DNA of 64,000 bases from Paenibacillus bovis (GCF_001421015.2 NZ_CP013023.1:2659501-2723500); one strand, 5' to 3'. Positions 18,656-29,302 are shown, counted from the stretch's first letter. The notes: a model not told the origin generated them from the sequence alone. Made by a program: numbers and translations.

Positions 18656-21185
18656 ACTGAGAGTTTATGAATATGCGAAATCTCTCAATATGAGCAGCAA
18701 AGAAATCATTACGATCTTGAAAAAGCTGAATGTACCGGTCAACAATCATATGAGCGTTATGGAAAATGACGCTGTTACCAAAGTCGAAGGTTTTTTTAAA
18801 AATATCAAGTCCACTGCTGCAGAGCAACAAGGCAATGGACAGTCAACCATAGCGGACGCTTCTTCGACGTCACGCGAAAAAAATAGACAGGAAAAGCAGG
18901 TAGGTATGGATATAAAAAATCAGAACAACTCAACCAACGGGACTACCAGATCCCAAAGCGGTACAAGCAGTAACCGCTCTAACTCGTCGTCCAGTCAACA
19001 AGGTAATCGCAGTGCACAGGGCGGATCTTCATCCGGCCAACAGGGCAACCGCAGCTCCCAGGGTGGATCTTCCACAGGACAGCAAGGTAACCGCAGCAAT
19101 TCGCAAGGTGGCAATCGCCAGCCAAGCAGTGCAGCTTCACGCCCTCAATCCAGTTCACAAAACCGTCAGCCTTCCGGCCAGGTAAGAACCGCACAGAGCG
19201 GCGATACTTCCGGCAACCGTAACAGCGGTGGCACAGGTTCGAATTCCGGTGGTAACCGCGGCGGCAATAGCGGCGGTAACCGTAACAACAATAACCGCGG
19301 TGGAAGCGGCGGCGGTGGTGGCCGTTTCGATAACAATCGTGGTGGCGGCGGTAACCGTAATGGTCGCGGCGGCAAAGGCCGTGGCGGACGTAACCAGAAC
19401 TATAACCAACCTCCACGCGAGAAAATCGACAACACGCCTAAGAAAATCATCGTTCGCGGTGAGATGACAGTTGGCGAGACAGCCAAACTGCTGCACAAAG
19501 ACGCTTCCGAAGTTATCAAAAAGCTGATTAGCAGCGGCGTTATGGCTACAATCAACCAGGAGCTTGATCTGGATACGATCCAGTTGCTTGCTGATGATTA
19601 TGGCGTAGAAGTAGAAGTGAAGATCGCAGTGGAAGATGATCGCTTCGAGACAGTAGAAGAAGTCGATGATGAAGCAGATCTGAAAGCACGTCCACCGGTC
19701 GTAACTATCATGGGTCACGTCGATCACGGTAAAACTACATTGCTGGATGCCATTCGTTCAACGAACGTAACAGGCGGCGAAGCAGGTGGTATTACTCAAC
19801 ATATCGGCGCATACCAGGTAGAAATTAACAAGAAAAAAATTACGTTCCTGGATACACCGGGTCACGAAGCGTTTACCGCTATGCGTGCTCGTGGTGCACA
19901 GGTAACCGATATTACAATTATCGTGGTTGCAGCAGATGATGGCGTTATGCCACAGACGGTAGAAGCAATCAACCATGCCAAAGCGGCAGGTCTGCCAATT
20001 ATCGTTGCTGTCAACAAAATCGATAAGCCGGGTGCGAATCCGGATAAAGTAAAACAGGAGCTCACCGAGTATGAACTCGTACCGGAAGAGTGGGGTGGAG
20101 ACACCATCTTCGTTAACTTGTCTGCGAAACAGCGCACAGGTCTCGAAGAACTGCTAGAAATGATCCTGCTGATCGCTGAAGTGAACGACTACAAAGCGAA
20201 CCCGGACAAACGTGCCCGTGGTGCAGTTATCGAAGCCGAGCTGGATAAAGGACGCGGTCCGGTAGCTCGTATTCTGGTACAGAATGGTACTCTCAAAGTC
20301 GGAGACGCTTTTGTTGCAGGTAACTGTTTCGGACGTATCCGTGCGATGGTAAATGATAAAGGACGCCGTCTCAAAGAAGCTGGTCCTTCCACACCGGTCG
20401 AAATTACTGGTCTGACAGAGGTGCCACAAGCAGGCGATCCGTTCATGGTATTCGAAGACGAGCGCAAAGCACGTTCGATTGCCGACAAACGTGCAATTAC
20501 ACACCGTCAATCCGAGCTGGGCGCGAATACACGTGTTACACTGGATGATCTGTTCCAACATATCAAAGACGGTGAAATCAAAGACCTGAACGTTATCATC
20601 AAAGGTGACGTACAAGGTTCTGTAGAGGCTCTCAAAGGCTCTCTCGAAAAAATCGAGGTGGAAGGCGTTCGCGTCAAGATTATCCACCGCGGTGTAGGTG
20701 CAATTAACGAATCCGATATTATTCTGGCAGCAGCTTCCAATGCTATCGTTATCGGCTTTAACGTACGTCCTGATGTACAGGCCAAACAAACGGCTGATCA
20801 GGAACAGGTAGATATCCGTCTGCATCGCGTTATCTACAATGCAATCGAAGAGATTGAGCAAGCTATGAAAGGTATGCTCGATCCGGAGTATAAAGAAGTC
20901 GTTATCGGACATGCAGAAGTCCGCAGCACATTCAAAATCAGCAGAGTCGGCACGATTGCAGGTTGTATGGTTACTTCCGGCAAAATCACCCGTTCTGCAG
21001 AGACTCGCCTGATCCGCGCTGGCATCGTTGTCTTCGAGGGCAAGATCGATTCCCTCAAACGTTTCAAAGATGACGCCAAAGAAGTGGCACAGGGTTACGA
21101 ATGTGGTATTACGCTGGACGGCTACAATGATCTCAAAGAAGGCGACGTAATTGAAGCCTTTATCATGGAAGCTGTAGAGCGCTAA
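18630..21185 (+). CDS. infB: Translation initiation factor IF-2
   Basis: IF-2 (851 residues) is the GTPase that places fMet-tRNA on the 30S subunit and drives subunit joining. The N-terminal helical domain ([21 protein letters not shown]) leads into a low-complexity Ser/Gln/Gly/Asn/Arg-rich linker of about 170 residues (roughly 90-260). Then come a second IF2_N module, the G domain with GHVDHGKT at 362-369, DTPGHEAF and NKIDKPGA, and domains II to IV. The start is TTG 18630, with GGAGGTGG upstream inside ylxQ. The Gly/Arg/Asn-rich linker is unusually long and compositionally extreme. Confidence 0.98.
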   Translation: MSTQEQKNKLRVYEYAKSLNMSSKEIITILKKLNVPVNNHMSVMENDAVTKVEGFFKNIKSTAAEQQGNGQSTIADASSTSREKNRQEKQVGMDIKNQNNSTNGTTRSQSGTSSNRSNSSSSQQGNRSAQGGSSSGQQGNRSSQGGSSTGQQGNRSNSQGGNRQPSSAASRPQSSSQNRQPSGQVRTAQSGDTSGNRNSGGTGSNSGGNRGGNSGGNRNNNNRGGSGGGGGRFDNNRGGGGNRNGRGGKGRGGRNQNYNQPPREKIDNTPKKIIVRGEMTVGETAKLLHKDASEVIKKLISSGVMATINQELDLDTIQLLADDYGVEVEVKIAVEDDRFETVEEVDDEADLKARPPVVTIMGHVDHGKTTLLDAIRSTNVTGGEAGGITQHIGAYQVEINKKKITFLDTPGHEAFTAMRARGAQVTDITIIVVAADDGVMPQTVEAINHAKAAGLPIIVAVNKIDKPGANPDKVKQELTEYELVPEEWGGDTIFVNLSAKQRTGLEELLEMILLIAEVNDYKANPDKRARGAVIEAELDKGRGPVARILVQNGTLKVGDAFVAGNCFGRIRAMVNDKGRRLKEAGPSTPVEITGLTEVPQAGDPFMVFEDERKARSIADKRAITHRQSELGANTRVTLDDLFQHIKDGEIKDLNVIIKGDVQGSVEALKGSLEKIEVEGVRVKIIHRGVGAINESDIILAAASNAIVIGFNVRPDVQAKQTADQEQVDIRLHRVIYNAIEEIEQAMKGMLDPEYKEVVIGHAEVRSTFKISRVGTIAGCMVTSGKITRSAETRLIRAGIVVFEGKIDSLKRFKDDAKEVAQGYECGITLDGYNDLKEGDVIEAFIMEAVER

Positions 21186-21202
21186 TCGCGAGGTGAAAAA
21201 GA

Positions 21203-21565
21203 ATGGCTAAGATTAGAACAGGACGTGTAGGCGAGCAGATCAAAAAAGAGCTGAGCCTGCTGATCCAAAATGAACTCAAAGATCCGCGTATCGGTTTTGT
21301 GACCATTACCGGTGTAGATGTTACCAATGATCTCTCCCAGGCTGAGGTATACCTCAGCGTACTGGGTGATGATGAACAAAAACAAGGTTCTCTGAAAGGA
21401 ATCGAAAAAGCATCCGGGTTCCTGCGCTCCGAAATCGGCAAGCGCATTCGGTTGCGTCATACACCGGAACTGATTTTCAAGTTTGATGAGTCCATTGCCT
21501 ATGGCAACCGGATTGACCAGCTGATCAATCAGATCCATCGTGATGAAGATTCTTCCAAAGAGTAA
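21203..21565 (+). CDS. rbfA: Ribosome-binding factor A
   Basis: RbfA (120 residues) binds the 16S rRNA 5' helix and 30S neck during late small-subunit maturation and cold adaptation. The fold is a single KH-like domain with [32 protein letters not shown] and [20 protein letters not shown] 21203 has GAGGTG upstream. In B. subtilis a DUF503 gene (ylxP) lies between infB and rbfA; here only 17 bases separate them. Confidence 0.96.
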   Translation: MAKIRTGRVGEQIKKELSLLIQNELKDPRIGFVTITGVDVTNDLSQAEVYLSVLGDDEQKQGSLKGIEKASGFLRSEIGKRIRLRHTPELIFKFDESIAYGNRIDQLINQIHRDEDSSKE

Positions 21566-21582
21566 CTTCAAAGGAGACGGCA

Positions 21583-22560
21583 ATGCAGACCTATGAACAA
21601 GCGCTTCTGGATGCGAAAGCATTCGTTGAGAAGCACGATGATTTTCTGGTGGTTTCGCATGTTCAGCCGGACGGAGACGCAGTCAGTTCCACTGTAGCAG
21701 TGGGCTGGCTTCTGTCTTGTCTGGGCAAAAAATTCACACTGGTTAACGAAGGTCCGATTCCGAAACGTATGAATTATCTTACATTGTCGGATCAGATCAT
21801 CAATCAGCTGTCTGATGGCGGACAACGTGAATATCAGAACATAATTTGCGTCGACTGTGCAGACTTTAAGCGGGTAGGCATGGTTAAGGAATGGATGGCA
21901 GAATCTGCTAATATTCTGAACATAGATCATCATCCGACTAATGACGGATTTGGTACAGTCAATGTAATCAAAGCGGATGCTGCAGCTACAGCCGAAGTAC
22001 TCTACGACTGGATTAACTGCTTTGATATAGAATGGACGACTGCAGCAGCAGAAGCTATCTATACAGGATTGCTGACCGATACAGGCGGATTCCGCTATTC
22101 CAGTACCTCTCCCAAAGTCATGGAGATCTCTTCCCGATTGCTGGAACTGGGAGTTAATGGTCCGGAACTGGCAGAGACGCTGCTAGAAGAAGTCACGTTG
22201 GCCCAGGTCAAAGTACTGGCACTAGCTTTATCTACCCTGGAGCTAACTGCTGACGGCAAAATTGCCTATGTGCATGTGACGCCGGAGCATATGGTTATTT
22301 CAGGAGCAGAAAACGAAGATCTGGAAGGTATCGTCAACTTCACCCGTAATATACAGGGCGTAGAGGTCGGGATCTTTTTCAAAGTGATCAACGATAATGC
22401 AGTAAAAGCAAGTATGCGTTCTGCCGGCAAAGTGGATGTGGCAGCAATAGCCCAGCATTTTGATGGTGGTGGACATATCAAGGCAGCAGGCTGCAGACTT
22501 GAAGGCAGTCTTGGTGAAGTTATAGAAAAAGTAGTGCAGCGGGTGAAGGAGTTCTTATGA
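21583..22560 (+). CDS. nrnA: Bifunctional oligoribonuclease/pAp phosphatase NrnA (DHH family)
   Basis: NrnA (325 residues) degrades short RNA oligonucleotides left by RNases and removes the 3' phosphate of pAp. Metal-binding DHH motifs are seen in VSHVQPDGDAVSS (Asp30, Asp32), CVDCADFKR and NIDHHPTN, and the DHHA1 domain ends with HFDGGGHIKAAGC. GGAGACGGCA precedes ATG 21583. The stop overlaps truB (ATGA). The position next to PNPase, RNase J and RNase Y genes in this window places it in RNA turnover. Confidence 0.95.
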   Translation: MQTYEQALLDAKAFVEKHDDFLVVSHVQPDGDAVSSTVAVGWLLSCLGKKFTLVNEGPIPKRMNYLTLSDQIINQLSDGGQREYQNIICVDCADFKRVGMVKEWMAESANILNIDHHPTNDGFGTVNVIKADAAATAEVLYDWINCFDIEWTTAAAEAIYTGLLTDTGGFRYSSTSPKVMEISSRLLELGVNGPELAETLLEEVTLAQVKVLALALSTLELTADGKIAYVHVTPEHMVISGAENEDLEGIVNFTRNIQGVEVGIFFKVINDNAVKASMRSAGKVDVAAIAQHFDGGGHIKAAGCRLEGSLGEVIEKVVQRVKEFL

Positions 22561-23516
22561 ATCAGTTTGACGGAGTACTGGCGGTACACAAACCGGCAGG
22601 GTTTACTTCCCATGATGTAGTTGCCAAAGTCCGCCGGCTGGTGAGCATGAAGCGTATCGGTCATACCGGTACACTCGATCCGGCTGTTACCGGCGTACTT
22701 CCGCTATGTCTGGGACGTTCTACACGTATAGTGGAATATTTGCAGGAAATGCCCAAGGAGTATGAAGCAACTTTGCGCTTTGGTATTGCTACCGATACCG
22801 AGGATCTCACCGGTGAGATTACCGAACAGGTAGATGAAGTGCAATTGACGGAGCAGCAAGTACATGAAGCGCTACAGAGTATGATCGGTACCATTTCCCA
22901 GGTGCCGCCGATGTATTCGGCTGTCAAAGTAGACGGCAAGCGTCTGTATGAGCTGGCACGCGAAGGCAAAACCGTGGAACGCAAAGCACGTGAAGTAACG
23001 ATTTACAGTCTGGAAATGACAGGCTGGAAGCCAGGCGCTCATCCGGAGGTATCTTTCCGCGTACTTTGTTCCAAAGGAACGTATATCCGCACACTCTGTG
23101 TGGATGTGGGACGTGCACTTCATGTTCCTTCGACAATGGTACAGCTGGTACGTACGCAGTCGGCAGGCATCCAATTGGATCAATGTCTGACCTTTGAGCA
23201 AATCGAGGAACTGGTGCAGAGCGGCGAGTTGGAGCAGCACCTGATTCCAGCCGATCAGGCGATGTCCGGGCTGCCTTCTTTTGCAGTCGATCATGGAGTA
23301 TACAAATCAACGCTGCAGGGCAAAAAAATCGATAAGCAGTATATTCATCCTGTAGAGGATTCTTCGGTATCCGGAACTTCTCTATCTGAAGAGCTGCAGC
23401 AAAATCATATGGGCTTGTTCAAGCTGTATGGTCCAGAGCAGATTTTTATCGGGATTTTCCGTGAAGATGAGCAAACAGGACAAATTGTTCCAGTGAAGGT
23501 ATTTTTGCCTGCCTAG
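22557..23516 (+). CDS. truB: tRNA pseudouridine(55) synthase
   Basis: TruB (319 residues) makes pseudouridine 55 in the T-loop of tRNAs and acts as a tRNA chaperone. The catalytic Asp41 is in GHTGTLDPAVTGVLPLCLG; AVKVDGKRLYELAREG and CSKGTYIRTLCVDVG mark the rest of the core, and a C-terminal PUA-like part follows. Its ATG overlaps the nrnA stop by four bases, so the two genes are coupled. Confidence 0.97.
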   Translation: MNQFDGVLAVHKPAGFTSHDVVAKVRRLVSMKRIGHTGTLDPAVTGVLPLCLGRSTRIVEYLQEMPKEYEATLRFGIATDTEDLTGEITEQVDEVQLTEQQVHEALQSMIGTISQVPPMYSAVKVDGKRLYELAREGKTVERKAREVTIYSLEMTGWKPGAHPEVSFRVLCSKGTYIRTLCVDVGRALHVPSTMVQLVRTQSAGIQLDQCLTFEQIEELVQSGELEQHLIPADQAMSGLPSFAVDHGVYKSTLQGKKIDKQYIHPVEDSSVSGTSLSEELQQNHMGLFKLYGPEQIFIGIFREDEQTGQIVPVKVFLPA

Positions 23517-23595
23517 TCTGCCATGATCTTCATGAGTTACAATACAGACAGCAGAGCTGAAATGAACTAATTGCGGAAATGCAGGTGATATCATA

Positions 23596-24534
23596 GTGAA
23601 TATCGTAAGGTTATCCTATCCCTGGGCAGAGGGCAGCAGACCTCATGCAGACCACAGCCAGATCATGGCTATCGGTCAGTTCGATGGACTGCATCTCGGA
23701 CATACGAGTGTAATCGAACACGGAATTCGCTTGGCCAAAAGTCTGGGCATCGCAGCCTCGGTTATGACGTTTAATCCTAATCCCAAAGAAATATTGGGCA
23801 AGGGAGATTACGAGGGCTACCTGACGCCTCTGTCCATCAAGGAAGAGATTTTACGTAGCATGGGTGTAGATACACTGTATGTTGCTCAATTCAATCATGC
23901 TTTCTCGACGGTAACGCCGGAGCAATTCTACTATGAAATGCTGCGTCCTCTCAAAGTGCATACAGCAGTAGTGGGCTTTGATTTCCATTTCGGCCACAAA
24001 GGCGCAGGCACACCGGAGCTTCTGCGGGAGCTGGGACAGGAATCCCTGCAGGTAGATACGGTGCCTGCTTTTCAGCTGGAAGGAACCAAAGTTAGCAGTA
24101 CAGCCATTCGTCGTGCTCTTCGTGAAGGGGATGCCGCCTTGGCAGCCCGTCTGCTGGGCCGTCCTTATCAGATTCGTGGAACCGTTATTGATGGCGACAA
24201 GCGCGGCCGGACAATCGGATTTCCGACAGCCAACCTGGACTTGAATGAAAAGTATGTCGTACCCAAATCGGGTGTATATGCTGTCCGTGTTATGGCAGAA
24301 GGCGCATGGCGCGCCGGTGTCATGAATATTGGCTATAAGCCTACATTCCAGAGCGGAGAGACACGCCCGAGCTTTGAAGCACATATTTTTGATTACCAGG
24401 GAGACCTGTACGGCCAGCAGCTGGCTGCAGAACTGATCGATTATATTCGTCCGGAGCAGAAATTCGGTTCGATTGACGAGCTTGTCACACAGATCCGATT
24501 GGATGCCGAAGAAGCGAGAAGACGACTGGTCTGA
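23596..24534 (+). CDS. ribF: Bifunctional riboflavin kinase/FAD synthetase
   Basis: RibF (312 residues; ribC in B. subtilis) makes FMN from riboflavin and FAD from FMN. The N-terminal adenylyltransferase domain has IGQFDGLHLGHTSVIEHG (around 27-44), with RRALREGD at its end; the C-terminal kinase domain has GTVIDGDKRGRTIGFPTANL and the metal-binding PTAN motif. The start is GTG 23596. It follows truB after 79 bases, the standard order in this group. Confidence 0.96.
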   Translation: MNIVRLSYPWAEGSRPHADHSQIMAIGQFDGLHLGHTSVIEHGIRLAKSLGIAASVMTFNPNPKEILGKGDYEGYLTPLSIKEEILRSMGVDTLYVAQFNHAFSTVTPEQFYYEMLRPLKVHTAVVGFDFHFGHKGAGTPELLRELGQESLQVDTVPAFQLEGTKVSSTAIRRALREGDAALAARLLGRPYQIRGTVIDGDKRGRTIGFPTANLDLNEKYVVPKSGVYAVRVMAEGAWRAGVMNIGYKPTFQSGETRPSFEAHIFDYQGDLYGQQLAAELIDYIRPEQKFGSIDELVTQIRLDAEEARRRLV

Positions 24535-24573
24535 TCTCATTGCAGCTGTCTCTAATAAATTTAGCGTACGACA

Positions 24574-24603
24574 TTGATATTCCCGATCAGGTTGTGCTAT
24601 ACT
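24574..24603 (+). promoter_or_regulatory. Extended -10 promoter of rpsO
   Basis: TTGATA (24574-24579) and TATACT (24598-24603) are separated by 18 bases, with TGC directly before the -10 (extended -10). The leader to the rpsO start is about 110 bases. Confidence 0.65.
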
Positions 24604-24614
24604 GATTAACGTTG

Positions 24615-24684
24615 CTGTTTCAAGTAAACAGTCAATATAACCTTAGCTTGGTTACTCGAGTCTCACCGCCGATAACGAGGCTAA
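24615..24684 (+). promoter_or_regulatory. Candidate S15-binding leader structure of rpsO
   Basis: A 6-bp hairpin CTGTTT/AAACAG (24615-24631) is followed by a branched element: TTAGC (24643-24647) pairs with GCTAA (24680-24684) and CTCG (24655-24658) with CGAG (24676-24679), with a side strand that can be looped out. rpsO leaders of bacilli are known to use a multi-branched fold for S15 feedback; matching this RNA to that class is inference. Confidence 0.4.
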
Positions 24685-24721
24685 TGGCGATTATTATGAA
24701 AATTCTAAGGAGGTGAATAGG

Positions 24722-24991
24722 ATGGCATTAACTCAAGAACGTAAACAACAGCTGATCGAGGAGTACAGAACTCACGAGTCCGATACAGGATCTCCAGAGG
24801 TACAAGTCGCTATCCTGACTGAAAACATCGTAAACCTGCAGGATCATTTCCGCAGCCACAAAAAGGATCATCATTCCCGTCGTGGTCTTCTGAAAATGGT
24901 AGGTCAACGTCGTAAGCTTCTGGCTTACCTCAAGAAAACCGATGTTAGACGTTACAGTGCGCTGATCGAAAGACTCGGCCTGCGTCGCTAA
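24722..24991 (+). CDS. rpsO: 30S ribosomal protein S15
   Basis: S15 (89 residues) binds the 16S rRNA central domain early in 30S assembly. It is full length, with [38 protein letters not shown] and [12 protein letters not shown], the helices that contact the rRNA three-way junction. GGAGGTG lies seven bases before ATG 24722. A terminator separates it from pnp. Confidence 0.98.
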   Translation: MALTQERKQQLIEEYRTHESDTGSPEVQVAILTENIVNLQDHFRSHKKDHHSRRGLLKMVGQRRKLLAYLKKTDVRRYSALIERLGLRR

Positions 24992-25006
24992 AATTAAAGC
25001 AATTCC

Positions 25007-25072
25007 AAAGCAGCCTGGTTGTTCAGCCGTATGGTCTTTTCGGAGCCAACGGCAACGGCCGGGTTGCTTTTT
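25007..25072 (+). terminator. Terminator between rpsO and pnp
   Basis: AAAGCAGCCTGG (25007-25018) pairs with CCGGGTTGCTTTTT (25059-25072) with some G-U pairs; the loop of about 40 bases contains further short pairs. The T-run is in the 3' arm. Confidence 0.7.
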
Positions 25073-25171
25073 GTAAGTACACATATTTTTGAAGTTATGG
25101 ATTATCATTTCCGGCAGGGAATTGGGATTTGATTATAGAATAGTGATGATGACCTAAAAAGGAGGAATTTC

Positions 25172-27280
25172 ATGGAACAGCGAGTTGAAATGCAGCTCGG
25201 AGGCAGAACTCTGATACTGGAAACCGGCCGTTTGGCTAAACAGGCTAACGCAGCCGTAATGGTACGCTATGGTGACACAGCGGTACTTTGTACAGTAACA
25301 GCCTCCTCTGAACCCAAAGATCTGGACTTTTTCCCGTTAACAGTCAACTACGAGGAAAAATTGTACGCTGTAGGTAAAATTCCAGGCGGATTTATCAAGC
25401 GTGAAGGCAGACCGAGCGAGAAAGCTATTCTGGCAAGCCGTCTGACGGACCGTCCGATTCGTCCATTGTTCCCGGAAGGCTTCCGTAATGATGTACAGGT
25501 AGCCAACTACGTAATGAGCGTAGAGCAGGATTGCGAGCCTCAGATCGCTGCAATGATCGGTACTTCCGCAGCACTCAGCATTTCGGATGTTCCGTTTGAC
25601 GGACCGATTGGTGGCGTAGCTGTAGGTCGTGTAGATGGCGAATTCGTCGTTAACCCTACACTGGCGCAGCAGGAAGTTAGCGAAATGTATCTGGTCGTAG
25701 CCGGTACCAAAGACGCAATCATGATGGTAGAAGCGGAAGCGAACGAGCTGCCGGAAGATATCATGCTGGAAGCGATCATGTTTGGTCACAGTGAAATCCA
25801 GAATATCATTGCTACAATCGAAGAACTGGTGAAAGTTGCCGGTAAACCGAAAATGGCTGTAAAACTCCACACTGTAGACAGCAATGTCAATACAGCTGTT
25901 CGTGAATATGCATCTGCACGTCTGGTTGATGCGCTGAAAATTGCCGAAAAACAGGCACGTCAGGAAGCAATTGATGTAGTGAACGACGAAGCGGTAGCTC
26001 ATTTTGAAGAGCTGTATGCCGAGACTCCGGATCTGATGGATGATGTGAAGGAAGTTCTTCATGATATCGTCAAGGAAGAAGTACGTCGTCTGATCACTCA
26101 TGACAAAGTGCGTCCTGATGGACGTCGTCTGGAAGAGATCCGTCCGATCGAATGTGATGTAAAAATGCTGCCTAGAACACACGGTTCTGGTCTGTTTACA
26201 CGTGGACAAACACAGGTACTGAGCATTTGTACGCTCGGCGCTCTGGGTGATGTACAGATTCTGGATGGTATTACACCGGAAGAATCCAAACGCTTTATGC
26301 ATCATTACAATTTCCCGCCATTCAGCGTAGGGGAAGCACGTCCACTGCGTCCGCCAGGCCGCCGCGAAATCGGTCACGGTGCACTGGGTGAACGCGCATT
26401 GTCCAAAGTTATTCCTTCCGAAAAAGAATTCCCGTATACGATTCGTGTCGTATCCGAAGTTCTGGAATCCAACGGTTCCACTTCCCAGGCAAGTATCTGT
26501 GCCAGCACGCTGGCGATGATGGATGCGGGTGTACCGATTAAAGCTCCAGTAGCGGGTATTGCAATGGGTCTGATCAAAGATCAGGATCATGTATCTATTC
26601 TGAGCGATATTCAAGGTATGGAAGATCACCTCGGCGATATGGACTTCAAAGTAGCCGGTACAGCTGAAGGCGTTACTGCTATTCAGATGGATATCAAAAT
26701 CAACGGTATCGACCGTGCGATTTTGTCCGAAGCATTGTCCCAGGCACGTGAAGGACGACTGCATATCCTCGGCAAAATGAACGAAATCATGGACAAGCCA
26801 AGAACAAGCCTGTCTGCATATGCTCCGAAAATCGTTATTATCAATATCAATCCGGATAAAATCCGTGACGTTATTGGACCCGGTGGTAAAATTATCAACA
26901 AAATCATCGATGAAACTGGCGTAAAAATTGATATCGAGCAGGATGGTCGCGTCTTTATCGGTTCGTCCGACGAAGAAATGATCCAGAAAGCACAAACGAT
27001 GATCGAAAATCTGGTTCGTGAAGTGAAAGTAGGCGAGACGTACCTGGGTAAAGTAAAACGGATCGAGAAGTTTGGCGCATTCGTCGAAATCCTGCCGGGT
27101 AAAGATGGTCTGGTACACATTTCACAGCTCTCTACAGAGCGTGTAGCCAAAGTGGAAGACGTTATTGCTATTGGAGATATGATTACCGTTAAAGTTACGG
27201 AAATCGATAACCAGGGCCGTGTGAATCTGTCCCGCAAAGTATTGCTGACAGCAGAAACATCCGAAAAAGCGAATTCCTGA
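25172..27280 (+). CDS. pnp: Polynucleotide phosphorylase
   Basis: PNPase (702 residues) is the main 3'-5' phosphorolytic exoribonuclease and part of the RNA degradation machinery with RNase Y and RNase J, both also encoded here. Two RNase PH domains (first with [29 protein letters not shown], shown here by family; second with [17 protein letters not shown]) flank a helical linker; then a KH domain with [11 protein letters not shown] and an S1 domain with [21 protein letters not shown]. It ends within the normal length. AAAGGAGG precedes the ATG. Confidence 0.98.
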   Translation: MEQRVEMQLGGRTLILETGRLAKQANAAVMVRYGDTAVLCTVTASSEPKDLDFFPLTVNYEEKLYAVGKIPGGFIKREGRPSEKAILASRLTDRPIRPLFPEGFRNDVQVANYVMSVEQDCEPQIAAMIGTSAALSISDVPFDGPIGGVAVGRVDGEFVVNPTLAQQEVSEMYLVVAGTKDAIMMVEAEANELPEDIMLEAIMFGHSEIQNIIATIEELVKVAGKPKMAVKLHTVDSNVNTAVREYASARLVDALKIAEKQARQEAIDVVNDEAVAHFEELYAETPDLMDDVKEVLHDIVKEEVRRLITHDKVRPDGRRLEEIRPIECDVKMLPRTHGSGLFTRGQTQVLSICTLGALGDVQILDGITPEESKRFMHHYNFPPFSVGEARPLRPPGRREIGHGALGERALSKVIPSEKEFPYTIRVVSEVLESNGSTSQASICASTLAMMDAGVPIKAPVAGIAMGLIKDQDHVSILSDIQGMEDHLGDMDFKVAGTAEGVTAIQMDIKINGIDRAILSEALSQAREGRLHILGKMNEIMDKPRTSLSAYAPKIVIININPDKIRDVIGPGGKIINKIIDETGVKIDIEQDGRVFIGSSDEEMIQKAQTMIENLVREVKVGETYLGKVKRIEKFGAFVEILPGKDGLVHISQLSTERVAKVEDVIAIGDMITVKVTEIDNQGRVNLSRKVLLTAETSEKANS

Positions 27281-27318
27281 TCCATTTTTATACACATCGC
27301 ATCTTCATAGCATCAACC

Positions 27319-27352
27319 AAAAGAGTCAGAAATTTTTCTGTCTCTTTTTTTC
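27319..27352 (+). terminator. Terminator after pnp
   Basis: AAAAGAGTCAGAAA pairs with TTTCTGTCTCTTTT with one T-T mismatch, followed by TTTT. It closes the pnp unit ahead of the M16 peptidase gene. Confidence 0.8.
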
Positions 27353-27424
27353 ATTCCTTCGTGTTGAGTCAATACTCATATTCTGTTAGGATAGGAATGC
27401 ATTTATGAAACGGGAGGTCCGCCT

Positions 27425-28678
27425 ATGGAACGGGTACAACTGAATAATGGTCTTCGAATAGTTATGGAAAAAATGCCTACTTTCCGTTCTGTCACATTCG
27501 GGATCTGGATCAAAACCGGATCACGCAATGAGAGTCTGGTGACAAACGGAATTTCGCATTTTATTGAACATATGTTGTTCAAAGGCACCAAGCGTTATGA
27601 CGCCAAACGGATTGCCGAAATTTTCGATGGTATTGGCGGTAATGTAAATGCCTTTACCAGCAAGGAATATACTTGTTTTTATGCCAAGGTATTGGATGAG
27701 CATCTGGAGATTGCACTGGATATTTTATCCGATATGTTTTTCCATTCTCTGCTGGACCCCGATGAACTGGCCAAAGAAAAAAACGTTATTCTGGAGGAAA
27801 TCTCCATGTATGAGGATGACCCGGATGATCTGGTACACGATCTGGTGACTATGGCTTCCTATGGCAAACATCCTCTGGCTTACCCGATTCTCGGTACAGA
27901 GGAACGTCTCAAGCCGATGGGTCCGGAACAACTTCGTCTGTTTATGAAAGATCGCTATACCATCGAGAATACAGTTATCAGTATTGCCGGCAATATCGAC
28001 GACAGTGTCGTTTCGCTGCTGGAACAGTATTTTGGTCATTTCGATGTACATGGACCAGAACAGATTGTGACAGCTCCTGTATTTAAAGGAGAGGTTATTT
28101 TCCGGAAGAAAAAAACGGAGCAAAATCATATCTGTATGAACTTTCCGGGTGGTAAAATAGATGATCCAAGATATTACGCCATGGTGCTGCTCAATAATGC
28201 ACTGGGTGGAGGAATGAGTTCCAGACTGTTCCAGGAAATTCGCGAAAAGCGCGGACTGGCTTACTCGGTATATTCCTATTATACAGCTCATGCAGATAGC
28301 GGACTGTTTACTATTTATGCGGGTACAGCACCGAAGCAGACCGGAGATGTATTTGAACTCACGCACGCGCTTCTGCACGATCTCAAGCAAAATGGTCTTA
28401 CGGCTGAAGAACTGGAGCAGGGCAAACAGCAGCTCAAAGGCAGCCTGATTCTAAGTCTGGAAAGTACGAGCAGTATTATGAACCGTCTCGGCAAAAACGA
28501 AATTATGCTGCGTCAGCATAATACGGTAGATGAGACAATCCGCTATATCGAAGAAGTGACGATGGAAGATATCCGTTCAGTCATTGACGATATGTTCGCC
28601 GAACCTTATGCTCTGGCCATGGTTGGCGGATCGGATAAAAGCATTGCACATGTAAGGAGAGATGAACTTGTCCATTAA
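27425..28678 (+). CDS. mlpA: M16 family zinc peptidase (MlpA/YmxG)
   Basis: This 417-residue insulinase-like protease is of the B. subtilis MlpA (YmxG) type, which affects levels of secreted proteases. The inverted zinc motif HFIEH (His45, Glu48, His49) is present with the downstream ligand in [10 protein letters not shown]; the second M16 domain has [26 protein letters not shown]. It follows pnp directly; the polysaccharide deacetylase gene (ylxY) found between them in B. subtilis is absent. It overlaps dut by 11 bases. Confidence 0.92.
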   Translation: MERVQLNNGLRIVMEKMPTFRSVTFGIWIKTGSRNESLVTNGISHFIEHMLFKGTKRYDAKRIAEIFDGIGGNVNAFTSKEYTCFYAKVLDEHLEIALDILSDMFFHSLLDPDELAKEKNVILEEISMYEDDPDDLVHDLVTMASYGKHPLAYPILGTEERLKPMGPEQLRLFMKDRYTIENTVISIAGNIDDSVVSLLEQYFGHFDVHGPEQIVTAPVFKGEVIFRKKKTEQNHICMNFPGGKIDDPRYYAMVLLNNALGGGMSSRLFQEIREKRGLAYSVYSYYTAHADSGLFTIYAGTAPKQTGDVFELTHALLHDLKQNGLTAEELEQGKQQLKGSLILSLESTSSIMNRLGKNEIMLRQHNTVDETIRYIEEVTMEDIRSVIDDMFAEPYALAMVGGSDKSIAHVRRDELVH

Positions 28679-29117
28679 AGTAGAAATCAAAACCCTTCCT
28701 GGAAGCGAAGGGCTGGAACTTCCACGGAGAATGTCGGAACTTGCTTCCGGTTATGATCTGTATGCCTCGGTTACAGAACCGATGACTCTGGAACCGGGTA
28801 GCCGTGCTCTGGTACCTACCGGAATCGCACTGGCAATGCCGGCAGGACTGGAAGCGCAGATTCGCCCGCGCAGCGGACTGGCGTTCAAACATGGCATTAC
28901 CTGCCTGAATACACCCGGCACGATCGATGCGGACTATCGCGGAGAGATCAAGGTGCTGCTGATCAATCTGGGGCAGGATCCATTTGTGATCAATCGTGGA
29001 GAGCGAATTGCCCAGATGGTATTCCAGACGGTGCCTGATACGGATCTGATCCAGGTAGAAGAATTGTCGGAGACAGTGCGCGGAGCAGGCGGTTTCGGAC
29101 ATACAGGAACGAAGTAG
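28668..29117 (+). CDS. dut: dUTP diphosphatase (trimeric dUTPase)
   Basis: Dut hydrolyses dUTP to dUMP, keeping uracil out of DNA and feeding thymidylate synthesis. All five motifs of the trimeric family are visible, including [53 protein letters not shown] and the flexible C-terminal [11 protein letters not shown] arm. TTG 28668 (149 residues) is favoured because AAGGAGA at 28654-28660 is seven bases upstream but directly abuts ATG 28662. It begins inside the mlpA reading frame. Confidence 0.94.
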   Translation: MSIKVEIKTLPGSEGLELPRRMSELASGYDLYASVTEPMTLEPGSRALVPTGIALAMPAGLEAQIRPRSGLAFKHGITCLNTPGTIDADYRGEIKVLLINLGQDPFVINRGERIAQMVFQTVPDTDLIQVEELSETVRGAGGFGHTGTK

Positions 29118-29152
29118 TACTTTATTGTATTAAATTCATTTTTGCGAAACAG

Positions 29153-29181
29153 TTGAAAGATATAACAGGGAATGATATCAT
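29153..29181 (+). promoter_or_regulatory. Sigma-A promoter of asd-dapG-dapA
   Basis: TTGAAA (29153-29158) and TATCAT (29176-29181) are separated by 17 bases. The predicted leader to asd is about 140 bases and holds the structured element at 29230-29302. Confidence 0.65.
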
Positions 29182-29229
29182 TTCTACAATTATTGCAGGA
29201 TACTGAAATTATATTCCGGTGCAAGCCGG

Positions 29230-29302
29230 CCAGGGTCTGCGGTGGTCTGTCAAAGGCCGCCGCTTGTGTCTTTGATCAAGTCTTGTTGTACATAGACCCT
29301 GG
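29230..29302 (+). ncRNA. Candidate structured leader RNA upstream of asd
   Basis: CCAGGGTCT (29230-29238) pairs perfectly with AGACCCTGG (29294-29302) as a closing stem. Directly inside it, GCGGTGGTCT (29239-29248) pairs with AGGCCGCCGC (29254-29263) over 10 bp with two G-U pairs and a 5-base GTCAA loop. The remaining 30 bases (29264-29293) have only weak pairing, leaving room for a ligand pocket or partner. No T-run follows, and the asd Shine-Dalgarno is 10 bases downstream, so control of translation is a possibility. It does not look like the lysine riboswitch I know; identity is unknown. Confidence 0.5.

Noticed and set aside
18961..19400. Direct-repeat array that could be mistaken for CRISPR or a tandem repeat
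   Set aside because: The repeats follow the codon frame of the IF-2 linker, have no constant repeat-spacer structure and are translated.
19155..19727. Minus-strand and alternate-frame open frames opposite the IF-2 linker
   Set aside because: They arise from the repetitive Gly/Asn/Arg codons of infB and give Pro- or Val/Ala-rich low-complexity translations without initiation signals.
25337..27118. A 593-codon open frame on the minus strand opposite pnp
   Set aside because: It mirrors the codon structure of a highly expressed gene, its translation is rich in Phe, Cys, His and Tyr with no recognisable domain, and there is no ribosome binding site or promoter.
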